Source: Alphaproteobacteria bacterium (GTDB taxonomy: Bacteria > Pseudomonadota > Alphaproteobacteria > Micavibrionales > UBA2020). From it: a stretch of DNA of 9,686 nucleotides. Made by a program: the position numbers and the translations under genes. Numbering within the stretch: position 1 is the first letter of the stretch; every line of letters begins with the position of its first letter. Positions 1 to 6,350 of this stretch are shown one piece after another. The stretch spans positions 1 to 9,686 of the forward strand of contig JAGXAX010000033.1 in assembly GCA_018971405.1 (NCBI GenBank). Direction: 5' to 3'. The notes beneath the pieces are model-generated. The model did no database searches. It was not told the DNA's origin and worked only from the letters and a program-made list of their open reading frames with translations.

Positions 1-2067
1 GAGCGAGGGGCGCGAATCCTCCGTATCGGCGATGGCATTGAAGGCGACGTCGTGGCGCGGCAGCGGGTCGGGCAGCGGCATCCCCGGCACGAGGTAAAGC
101 GCGGACAGGGCGACGTCAGACCCTTCGAGCAGGAACTCGACCGGCGCGTTGCAGCCCATCTCGACCGGCGCCATGAACATCAGCACGCGCAGGCGCGGAT
201 TTTCAGCCGCGCAGGGCAGATGGTAGAGCCTCTCCATGCCGAGCGCGCCCGACTGCACGACCAGCCCGTTGGCCTGCAGGCCGGAGATCTGCGCGATATC
301 CGCCATGTCCATCATCGCCGCGGCGTCGGCGGGGTTTTGCGCGACCTTTTGATAAAGCTCGTCCCACAAAGGCTTCAGCGGCACATTGTTGTAAGCCATT
401 CTGGTCAGCTTCGCCATACCGATACGGTTCTGGCCGATACGGTTCTGGCCGATGCGGTTCTGACCGATGCCGGTTTCTTCAGGCTGCGGCGACGGAGCCA
501 GCGCCGCTTTTTTGTCCGGTGTGGCGAGGGTATCCGGATATTTCAGCAGCAATTCGATTTTATCGACGGCAGCCTTCACCTCTTCTTCCGTCCAGCCGCC
601 GTAGACGGTGCGCGCGCCCGCGGCGATGCGCAGCACCGCCGCCTCCCCGACCGCCACCGGCTGGCCGATATGGCAGAGCCTTGCGGCAAGGAGTTTTTCT
701 GCTTCCGGCGCGCCCGCGGGCAGCGCGGCAGAAACGTCGCGGTTGAGCGCCTGATATATTTTCTTGCAGTCCTCCGCCGCGAGATTTTCTCCGCCCCGCC
801 GCACGAAGAACGGGAAGACCGTCCTCACCGCCATCTCCCCGTCGTCGATGTCGTCCGACGCGTCGGTCGGCGGCGCGGGCAAAAGCGACAGCGACGGCGC
901 ACCTTCGACATGCCGTGCGACCGCCGCGGCGAAACCTTCCAGCGCGGCGCGGCGCCGCGTCTCCGGCACGGCGAAATAAAGGCGCATTTCCTCCAGCGCC
1001 GCCTCCCAGCGCAGCCACTGACCGAGGTTGCGGCGCGGCGGCAGTCCTGCGCGTATGCCCTGCCACGCCATCGGCCAGTCGCCGCGGTTGCTGTAATCGG
1101 CCAAACCTTCAGGCACCGCCGCCACGGCGGCGAGCCGCGCGGAAATTTTTTCCGGCACCAGCAGCGCGCCGGAGAACGGCGGGCCGGCGAAAAACTTCGA
1201 CCCCGTGAGGAGGATGACGTAACCGCGCCGCAGGTATTCCGCGATGCGCCCGCGCCCAAGCCGCATCTGACAGGCATCAACCACCACCAGCACGTCGTCG
1301 GGGAAGCGCGCGGCGATGTCTTTCAGGCAGCGTGCCGAAGGCGCGCGACAGCCGAGCTTCGAGGCGTCCATCGTCTGCAGCAGAACCCTGCCCCCGGCAG
1401 CAACGGCTTTTTCCACCGCGGAAACAACGGCTTTGTCCACATCGGCGACAGGGCGCAACCGCCCCGCGCCGTCGCGCAAGGGAACGTCCACGCTCTCCGT
1501 GCCGTCGGCCAGCGCCGATATTCCCTTGTCCTTCTCCACCGCGACGCCCTGCGCCGTGCGCGTGCCGAAGTGCCGCCCGCGGGCGGTGAAGGCCGTGCCG
1601 CTGCCCGTCTCGTTGGCGCCGACGACGACGCTGGTGACGCGCGGCCCCAGCAGGGCGCGCGCCGCGAACAGGGCGAGGACCTGCCCGTCGGTGCCGGAGG
1701 GCGAGAAGACCGCTTCCGCCCTTTCCCCCGCCGGCAGGAGATATTCCTTGAGCGTTTCGCGCATCCGCTCCATGCGGGCGTCGAAGGCGGCGCTTTCCGT
1801 GCCGCCGCGCATCAGCTCCAGACGCGCCGCCGACACGCGCAGATAAGCCGGGTCGGAAATCGACGACGCGGTGGTGGAAGAAAAGGCAATAGCCTCCGGC
1901 CGCGGCGCGGGCTGGCAGCCGTAGCCGTTCATATTGCTTTCGGGGTCGAGGGCGAGGCGCGGATCACCGCCGGAGGTCAGCAGCAGGTCGAGCGGCTGGC
2001 CGATGAAGACATGCGCCTTGCCTTCCCCGCCCGCGACGGCCTCTTTTTGCGTTTGAACCTGTTTCAT
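1..2067 (-). CDS. PLP-dependent class V aminotransferase-like / ATP-grasp N-terminal fusion, 3' end cut by window
   Basis: Read by hand on the minus strand from ATG at 2067, this frame stays open for 689 codons to the window edge. A strong ribosome site (GGAGGGG) lies just upstream of the start. Residues about 1-520 look like a fold-type I PLP enzyme: SGTDG (124-128, phosphate cup), GANETGSGT (150-158), VVVDACQ with Asp264 (pyridine nitrogen) and TGSKFF with Lys291 (Schiff-base lysine). A linker follows with three IGQNR units (534-548). From about Met551 there is a helical, TPR-like stretch (VPLKPLWDEL... NPADAAAMMDMADI), then an alternating beta/alpha region (LRVLMFMAP at 626-634, VEFLLEGSDVALSALYLVPG, HDVAFNAIADTED). 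This last part resembles, from memory, the pre-ATP-grasp part of alphaproteobacterial RimK-type ATP-grasp proteins. The ATP-binding domain would lie outside the window. Substrate unknown. Met551 has no ribosome site, so one fused polypeptide is more likely than two genes. The PLP call is firm; the ATP-grasp call is moderate. Confidence 0.8.
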   Translation of the reverse strand, partial: MKQVQTQKEAVAGGEGKAHVFIGQPLDLLLTSGGDPRLALDPESNMNGYGCQPAPRPEAIAFSSTTASSISDPAYLRVSAARLELMRGGTESAAFDARMERMRETLKEYLLPAGERAEAVFSPSGTDGQVLALFAARALLGPRVTSVVVGANETGSGTAFTARGRHFGTRTAQGVAVEKDKGISALADGTESVDVPLRDGAGRLRPVADVDKAVVSAVEKAVAAGGRVLLQTMDASKLGCRAPSARCLKDIAARFPDDVLVVVDACQMRLGRGRIAEYLRRGYVILLTGSKFFAGPPFSGALLVPEKISARLAAVAAVPEGLADYSNRGDWPMAWQGIRAGLPPRRNLGQWLRWEAALEEMRLYFAVPETRRRAALEGFAAAVARHVEGAPSLSLLPAPPTDASDDIDDGEMAVRTVFPFFVRRGGENLAAEDCKKIYQALNRDVSAALPAGAPEAEKLLAARLCHIGQPVAVGEAAVLRIAAGARTVYGGWTEEEVKAAVDKIELLLKYPDTLATPDKKAALAPSPQPEETGIGQNRIGQNRIGQNRIGMAKLTRMAYNNVPLKPLWDELYQKVAQNPADAAAMMDMADIAQISGLQANGLVVQSGALGMERLYHLPCAAENPRLRVLMFMAPVEMGCNAPVEFLLEGSDVALSALYLVPGMPLPDPLPRHDVAFNAIADTEDSRPSL
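421..465 (-). repeat. Three tandem 15-bp repeats encoding IGQNR
   Basis: Three head-to-tail 15-base units read on the plus strand as gatacggttctggcc twice, then gatgcggttctgacc, with a partial fourth unit (gat) after it. They are in frame in the minus-strand fusion gene and encode IGQNR three times, exactly between its PLP-enzyme part and its putative ATP-grasp part. Two units are identical and the third differs by two silent changes. This suggests recent expansion by slippage or unequal recombination in a flexible linker. Confidence 0.9.
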
Positions 2068-2083
2068 CGTTTCCCCTCCGTCC

Positions 2084-2112
2084 ATTATCGCAAGCCTTGG
2101 CGCGGCGGGCAA
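2084..2112 (-). promoter_or_regulatory. Candidate sigma-70 promoter for the PLP/ATP-grasp fusion gene
   Basis: On the minus strand, TTGCCC (2112-2107) and GATAAT (2089-2084) are separated by exactly 17 bases. The -10 box matches consensus at 5 of 6 positions and the -35 at 4 of 6. It lies just upstream of the GGAGGGG ribosome site and the ATG at 2067, so the 5' leader would be very short, about 10 bases. The prediction rests on motif matching only. Confidence 0.35.
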
Positions 2113-2157
2113 TGATCTCTTTGCGGCGCGCCTGTTTTTAGGGGAATTGCCGCGAAC

Positions 2158-2186
2158 TTGCCACGGCGGCCGGAAATGATTACGGT
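2158..2186 (+). promoter_or_regulatory. Weak candidate promoter for the two-gene transporter operon
   Basis: TTGCCA (2158-2163, 5 of 6 to the -35 consensus) is followed after 17 bases by TACGGT (2181-2186, only 3 of 6 to the -10 consensus). It lies in the 152-base divergent gap before the transporter gene that starts at 2220. The ribosome site GAGGGGG (2203-2209) sits 10 bases before that ATG. The -10 box is poor, so this is only the best candidate seen. Confidence 0.2.
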
Positions 2187-2219
2187 ATTGGAAGGCTGCC
2201 TTGAGGGGGTATTTCAAAC

Positions 2220-3839
2220 ATGCCGTTCGTCTACATGATGCTGGCCGTGCTCAGTTGGAGCCTCTTTCCGCTGACCGGCGTCTGGGGCACGGAGCGGATC
2301 GGCATTTTCGACTTCATCCTCTGGGCCTATGTAGCGGGCTTCGCCGCCTCGGGCGCGGTTTACCTGATGATGCCCGCGCGCAAGCGCGCGGCGCTGCCGC
2401 CCCTCGGTCTCCAGTCCGGAAAAACCGCCGCGGTGCTGGTTCTCGCCTGGGTGGCCGCCATCCTGTCCTTTTTCTGCCTGCTCAGGTCCTTCAGCTACAT
2501 GCCGCGCGCCGCCGCGACCATCGCCTTCGAGATCTGGCTGATCCTCGCGATATACGTCTCGCCGCTGCTGATGAAGAGGGGATGGGATACGATCTCGCTG
2601 CGGGACAAGATGTTCTCCCTGCTCGCCGTCGCGGGCGTGCTGTTCCTGCTCGCGCCGCTGGCGCCTCAGTTGTCCCTCTTCCGCCTGCTCCTGCCGGTCA
2701 TCGGCGGGTGCTGCATGACCGTAGCCTCGGTCATCAAGCCGCAGATCGCGCGGCGGCTGGAAAACAGGGATTATCCGCTCGCCTCGCTGCTCAGGATACA
2801 AACCCTGTTCTGCGGCGGCACCGCCCTGCTTGCCGTACCATTCGCCTGCCTCTGGCCGGACAAACAGAGCTTTTATGACGCGCGCGGCGTCGCGGCGATC
2901 CTCTTCGCCGGCACCGTCATTTTCACTCTCGGCAACGTCTTCTACACGCTCGCCATGCTCCGCGCGCAGAAAGGCAACATCCTCGCCCTCTGGTCACTCA
3001 AGCCGGTGCTGGCCGTCCTCTGGCTGTGGCTCGCGGGGCAGACCGGCATCACGCCGTTGATCGTCCTCGGCGGCATCTTCATCATCGCCTCGGGCATGAT
3101 GATCAGCGTCAAGGCGGACCAGTCGCAGTCCTACGCCGCCACCGTCGTCTGCCTCATCCTCTGCGGCGCTTACGCCTATTTCTTCAAGGGCCTCGGCATG
3201 GACGACTATTACCAGGCCATCTCCGTGCCGCTGTTCTTCTACGCCATCCTCGTCGCTTTCATGATGGACCGGCTGATCAAGAGCGACGAACTGGAGGAAC
3301 GGCTCGCCATCGAGACCATGAACCACGTCGCCGCCGCCGCGGGTGAGATCGGCCCCGCGGCGGAAGCCTGCCGCGCGCACATCTACGGCATCATAACCAC
3401 CAACGACATCGCCGAAGTCGACGCCCACTACCGCGCGGTGCGCAATGACGGCAACCCGCGCCTCGCCGCGATCCACGACCGGCTCGACCAGCTCGTGCTC
3501 TCCAAGGTGCGCGGCACGAACTTCTCAGAAATGTTTGTCATCTTCATCGTCGGCGCGCTGACCGTCCTCTCCTCGATGGTCTACAGGCCGGACACGCTGA
3601 TCGCCGACGGTTTCGCCATCGTCTTGCCGCTCTCCGTCGTCTTCATCTTCTTCACCCTCATCGACCTCGTGGACAAGCGCCGTCGCTTCTACCTCGCGGC
3701 CGGGCGCGACGGGCAAATGGGCCTCGCGCGGGAGGTAACGCAAGACCTCTTCGGCGAGCGGCTCATCGCCGCCGCGCTGATCGTCGTCGTCCTCGCCGCC
3801 TTCGCGGTTCTGCTCATAACGAAGCACGCCCTGCCGTGA
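2220..3839 (+). CDS. Long DMT/EamA-like membrane transporter with extra C-terminal domain
   Basis: This 539-residue inner-membrane protein has an N-terminal half resembling the drug/metabolite transporter superfamily. About ten hydrophobic helices fall near residues 1-20, 29-50, 69-88, 97-117, 130-148, 154-172, 190-213, 223-246, 253-272 and 277-297. The stretch GNILALWSLKPVLAVLWLWL followed by GGIFIIASGMMI fits the second EamA repeat. Ordinary members end at about 300 residues. This one continues with two more helices (about 305-348), a hydrophilic helical stretch (about 350-437) and three further helices (about 437-455, 464-485, 513-533). I do not recognise that extension. DMT proteins commonly export amino acids, nucleotides or other small metabolites; the substrate here cannot be read from sequence. 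The start is supported by GAGGGGG ten bases upstream. It is followed after 4 bases by a second transporter-like gene and is divergent from the PLP/ATP-grasp fusion. Confidence 0.8.
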   Translation: MPFVYMMLAVLSWSLFPLTGVWGTERIGIFDFILWAYVAGFAASGAVYLMMPARKRAALPPLGLQSGKTAAVLVLAWVAAILSFFCLLRSFSYMPRAAATIAFEIWLILAIYVSPLLMKRGWDTISLRDKMFSLLAVAGVLFLLAPLAPQLSLFRLLLPVIGGCCMTVASVIKPQIARRLENRDYPLASLLRIQTLFCGGTALLAVPFACLWPDKQSFYDARGVAAILFAGTVIFTLGNVFYTLAMLRAQKGNILALWSLKPVLAVLWLWLAGQTGITPLIVLGGIFIIASGMMISVKADQSQSYAATVVCLILCGAYAYFFKGLGMDDYYQAISVPLFFYAILVAFMMDRLIKSDELEERLAIETMNHVAAAAGEIGPAAEACRAHIYGIITTNDIAEVDAHYRAVRNDGNPRLAAIHDRLDQLVLSKVRGTNFSEMFVIFIVGALTVLSSMVYRPDTLIADGFAIVLPLSVVFIFFTLIDLVDKRRRFYLAAGRDGQMGLAREVTQDLFGERLIAAALIVVVLAAFAVLLITKHALP

Positions 3840-3843
3840 CGAA

Positions 3844-4725
3844 ATGGCGCGCCGCATGACGTGGGCCCTCTTCGCGCTGCTGGCGGGCGTCACCAACTGC
3901 GTGCAGATGGAATTCAACAGCCATTACAAGCACGACGGGCTGGAGCTCAACGCCTGGCGCTCGCTCGTTTCGACGGGGCTGATGCTGCCGCTCCTGCCCT
4001 TCATGGAATGGCCGTCCGACCCGCGCTACTACCTCGCCGTCCTGCTCGGCGCGGCGATCAACGTCGCGGGCATGATGATGCAGTACAACCTCGCCGCCGA
4101 GAAGAACGGCCGCGTCGCCACGCTCTACCAGCCGGTCACCATCTTCCTGACCTTCTGCCTGTGGCTGGCGATCGACAAAAGCCAGCTCGACTTCCTCCGC
4201 GCCCACCCGCTCAACCTCGCCGTCCTGCTGTTCTCCTTCGCGCTTTTGTGCGCGAGCCTGCTCTCCGTGCGCAAAAACGCCGCGGGCTGGCGCGCGCTGA
4301 CGGCGATCTTTCCCGTCGGCGTGCTTTACGCCTTCCTCGGCGTCATCACGAAGCTCGTCCTCGACACCGGCGCGGGCGTGCTGGCGATATCGCTCGGCTT
4401 CGTGCTGCTCAGCAACTTCATGATGACGCTGATCTCCTTCCCTGCCGTCCTCGGGCGACGCAGGCGCGGGAAGAAGCTCTTCGACCGCAAGATTCTCAAG
4501 CCCGCGTCGCTCGTCTCCGTGTTTCACACCGTCAGCTGGGTGCTGATCAACGTCGCGACCGTCCTCGCGCCCAACGCCGCCTATCCCTTCGCCGTCACGG
4601 CGCTCGGGCCTCTGTGGTTCATGGTCTACTACAGGGCCAGGGGGATAAAGGACGACGCCAGCCCGCTCGCAGGCGCGGGCATGTTCGCCGCCGCGGTGCT
4701 GCTGGTGCTGTTCTCGAAAAGCTAG
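3844..4725 (+). CDS. DMT/EamA-like membrane protein, second gene of transporter pair
   Basis: This 293-residue, very hydrophobic protein has about ten predicted membrane helices, near residues 6-20, 36-53, 62-80, 93-110, 123-141, 150-172, 177-200, 219-241, 246-262 and 275-290. Length and layout fit a standard DMT/EamA transporter. A basic cytoplasmic loop (GRRRRGKK, about 204-211) lies between helices 7 and 8. It starts 4 bases after the upstream stop with no clear ribosome site, so translation is probably coupled to the upstream gene. A second ATG at 3856 (Met5) is a possible alternative start. The two proteins differ strongly in length and share little obvious sequence, so they are not a simple recent duplication. 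They may act together as a heteromeric transporter or as two separate exporters. The substrate is unknown. Family assignment is by topology and general character rather than a diagnostic motif. Confidence 0.72.
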   Translation: MARRMTWALFALLAGVTNCVQMEFNSHYKHDGLELNAWRSLVSTGLMLPLLPFMEWPSDPRYYLAVLLGAAINVAGMMMQYNLAAEKNGRVATLYQPVTIFLTFCLWLAIDKSQLDFLRAHPLNLAVLLFSFALLCASLLSVRKNAAGWRALTAIFPVGVLYAFLGVITKLVLDTGAGVLAISLGFVLLSNFMMTLISFPAVLGRRRRGKKLFDRKILKPASLVSVFHTVSWVLINVATVLAPNAAYPFAVTALGPLWFMVYYRARGIKDDASPLAGAGMFAAAVLLVLFSKS

Positions 4726-4737
4726 GGCAAGCCCTAT

Positions 4738-4788
4738 AAAAAAATAGTGAGCGCATTGGCCATGACCGCATGTGGACGGTCAATGCTC
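4738..4788 (-). terminator. Rho-independent terminator of the glycosyltransferase/TusA/barrel operon
   Basis: On the minus strand, the TAG stop of the barrel gene runs straight into an imperfect stem. Its arms are GAGCATTGACCG (4788-4777) and CGGTCA...CAAT..GCTC (ending at 4749), with a TCCACATG loop and small bulges. After four bases comes a run of seven T (4744-4738). The plus-strand transporter operon ends at 4725, so the two operons converge here. On the plus strand the hairpin lacks a following T-tract, so it should act mainly in the minus direction. Confidence 0.55.
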
Positions 4789-5330
4789 TAGAAGCTGTAG
4801 CGCACGCTCAAAAACGGCGTCGTGCCGACGATGCCGAACTTGTTTTTGTTGGTGGTCTCGTCTTTGGCGATATAGGGCATGGCGGCCATCTCCACGCCCG
4901 CGTTCCACGGCCCGCTCTGGTATAGGTCGAGCCGCGCCTGCGCGCCCAGCAGCGGCACGGGATAACTCTGGTAGCCGCTGACCAGCCCCAGCGCGGCCGA
5001 CAGTTCGAGGCTTACGGGGCCGAGCGGAACGACGTAGGGGTCGGTCACGTAGCCCGCGCCGAAGGTCTGCTTGCCGACGCTGTTGGGGCCGAGATAATAC
5101 AGCGCCCAGTTGCCGCGATCGGCGGTGTTGGCCTGAATGATGCCGATTTCATGGTGGTCGACGAAAGTGTCCGCGCCCGACTGGAAATGGTGCGTCAAAA
5201 TCGGCCCACCCGCCACGGTGAGCGATTGCACCGCCCACGGGCTGGCGTCGTTGTAATAGTACTGCTGCGCCTGTGCGGGCCGTGCCGCCAGACACGCCGC
5301 AAAAGCGAAAAGTGCGGTTATTTTCTTCAT
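4788..5330 (-). CDS. Outer-membrane beta-barrel protein, PagP-like (possible lipid A acyltransferase)
   Basis: A 180-residue secreted protein. The signal peptide is clear: basic start MKK, hydrophobic core ITALFAFAACLAA, and a cut after AQA (about residue 21). Alternating residues and a C-terminal aromatic ending (SVRYSF) are typical of outer-membrane barrels inserted by BamA. Compared from memory with E. coli PagP, landmarks fall in the same order: a His in THHF (47-48), GNW.LY (73-78), a polar-Ser pair before a KxxxxxAGY-like stretch (Asn83-Ser84; PagP has Asp-Ser), YPVPLL, and a terminal aromatic strand. PagP transfers palmitate from phospholipid to lipid A. Here the Asp is Asn, so activity is uncertain and a non-enzymatic small barrel is the alternative. 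I chose the second ATG (5330) because AGGGG sits six bases before it; the ATG at 5336 directly abuts that site. It is last in the operon, 23 bases after the TusA gene. Confidence 0.7.
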   Translation of the reverse strand: MKKITALFAFAACLAARPAQAQQYYYNDASPWAVQSLTVAGGPILTHHFQSGADTFVDHHEIGIIQANTADRGNWALYYLGPNSVGKQTFGAGYVTDPYVVPLGPVSLELSAALGLVSGYQSYPVPLLGAQARLDLYQSGPWNAGVEMAAMPYIAKDETTNKNKFGIVGTTPFLSVRYSF

Positions 5331-5353
5331 TTTCATCCCCTGCTCGGGAGATA

Positions 5354-5581
5354 TTACCCCTTGCCGCGCAGGACGACAACTTCAATCGCGTCCTCCCGCG
5401 GCGTGACGGATTGCAGGACATGCCCCGCCTCGGCGCAGAACAGCGCGAAGTCCTTCGGCGCGGCGGCGTCCGTCACCAGCACGCGCAAGACCGCGCCTTC
5501 GGGCAGCTTTTGTAAAACCTTCCGCGCCTTCAGGACCGGCAGCGGGCAGATCAGCCCCCGCGCGTCAAGCTCATGCGGCAT
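5354..5581 (-). CDS. TusA/SirA-family sulfurtransferase-like protein
   Basis: A 75-residue protein with the family signature near its start: LDARGLICPLPVLKARKVL, in which Cys12 of the CPxP motif is the expected persulfide-carrying residue. The rest (LRVLVTDAAAPKDFALFCAEAGH) follows the usual beta-alpha-beta-alpha TusA fold, and the length is close to the usual 75-80. TusA proteins relay sulfur for tRNA thiolation, molybdenum cofactor or sulfur metabolism; which applies here is not shown. A longer frame opens at 5629, but the ATG at 5581 has a strong ribosome site (GGAGGGGGG, five bases before it) and matches family starts. It overlaps the end of the GT9 gene by 11 bases (ATGCCGCATGA), so the two are translationally coupled. 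It sits between envelope genes, an odd place for a tRNA-modification gene. The exact paralogue (TusA, YedF-like or other) is unresolved. Confidence 0.88.
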   Translation of the reverse strand: MPHELDARGLICPLPVLKARKVLQKLPEGAVLRVLVTDAAAPKDFALFCAEAGHVLQSVTPREDAIEVVVLRGKG

Positions 5582-6350
5582 GGTTTCCCCCCTCCCGCGG
5601 CGCGAATGCCCTGTAGACCGCGCCGACACTGTCTTCCTGACGGATCACCTGCGTCGGGCAGCCGGTCAGGGCGGCGAGACAGGTCGCGCCCGTATCAGTG
5701 CCAAGCGCCGCCGCCGCGCCGCGCGCCAGCGCCGCGAGATCGCAGAGCGACGTCAGACCGCAGAGATCGCGTGCCCGCGGGCAGACGCGCAGCACTTTCT
5801 CGGCCGTATCGGCGTCGGCGTCGGTGCCGAGCAGCACGGGCTGGAAGCCCTCGCGCGACAGTTTCAGCGCCAGCGCGGCGGTGCGGTGCGGCGGCCAGTT
5901 TTTTTCCGGATGCCGCGACGCGCCCGTCAGCAGCAGGACATAGGGTCTTTCGAGTCCGAACAGGCCTGTCTCCGCCGTCATCCACGAAATATCCGGCGGG
6001 CATGAAATATCGGGCGACGGCCAGAGGGGCCTGCCGCGCAACAGGAGGCGCAAAAACCGGCGGCGCGCCTTTTCATCCGCCCCGCCGCGCAAATCATACA
6101 CGCATGAAAAACGCCGCGCCCGCAGCCCGCGCCAACCGGAAACAAGAGCGTCGAAACAGCCGCTTTGCCGCGCCGGCGCCAGAAAACGCGGCGCGGCCAG
6201 CGCGGTGATGCGCGTGTCCTTGTGCCGCTTGCGCAAAACCTGTGCCGCGCCGAGGGCGTGGATAAAACCCCTCAAACTTTCCGGTACGAGGACGAGGACA
6301 TCTTCCCCGCTGTCCGGCGCTTTATTACCCGGCATGGGCGGCGCGATCAT
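5571..6350 (-). CDS. Glycosyltransferase family 9 (heptosyltransferase-like), short
   Basis: A 259-residue cytoplasmic protein resembling GT9 enzymes, which transfer heptose or related sugars from ADP/NDP-sugars to the LPS core. Visible landmarks are in the second Rossmann half: YVLLLTGASRHPEKNWP (136-153; the usual PGAS...KxWP nucleotide-sugar region), GFQPVLLGTDADADTA (158-173), DLCGLTSLCDLAALARGA (195-212) and TDTGATCLAALTG (218-230). The last normally reads nDSGpmHlAaA; here the His is Cys224. The protein is also some 70-90 residues shorter than typical GT9 enzymes, with the N-terminal half compressed. It may be a divergent or reduced family member. It overlaps the end of the GT4 gene by 26 bases from ATG 6350, or by 11 bases from a second ATG at 6335. 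The upstream ATG has a weak GGGG seven bases before it and the second has none, so I keep 6350. Confidence 0.75.
   Translation of the reverse strand: MIAPPMPGNKAPDSGEDVLVLVPESLRGFIHALGAAQVLRKRHKDTRITALAAPRFLAPARQSGCFDALVSGWRGLRARRFSCVYDLRGGADEKARRRFLRLLLRGRPLWPSPDISCPPDISWMTAETGLFGLERPYVLLLTGASRHPEKNWPPHRTAALALKLSREGFQPVLLGTDADADTAEKVLRVCPRARDLCGLTSLCDLAALARGAAAALGTDTGATCLAALTGCPTQVIRQEDSVGAVYRAFAPREGGNHAA

Noticed and set aside
52..2115. A 687-codon open frame on the plus strand
   Set aside because: Its translation is rich in Arg and His with no recognisable domain. The opposite strand in this stretch has clear PLP-enzyme motifs, a ribosome site and a sensible start. It is a GC-rich shadow.
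4727..4745. GGGCAAGCCC followed by A-run as a plus-strand terminator for the transporter operon
   Set aside because: The stem is only four pairs and the tract is A, not T, on the plus strand. The larger hairpin reading on the minus strand explains the T-tract.
4788..5336. The barrel protein as a lipoprotein because of Cys in its signal region
   Set aside because: The residues before the Cys (FAAC) lack the usual Leu at -3, and an AQA signal peptidase I site follows shortly after.
5582..5629. A 16-codon N-terminal extension of the TusA-like protein
   Set aside because: The extra residues are Arg-rich and lie inside the GT9 gene. The internal ATG has a strong ribosome site and family-typical start.
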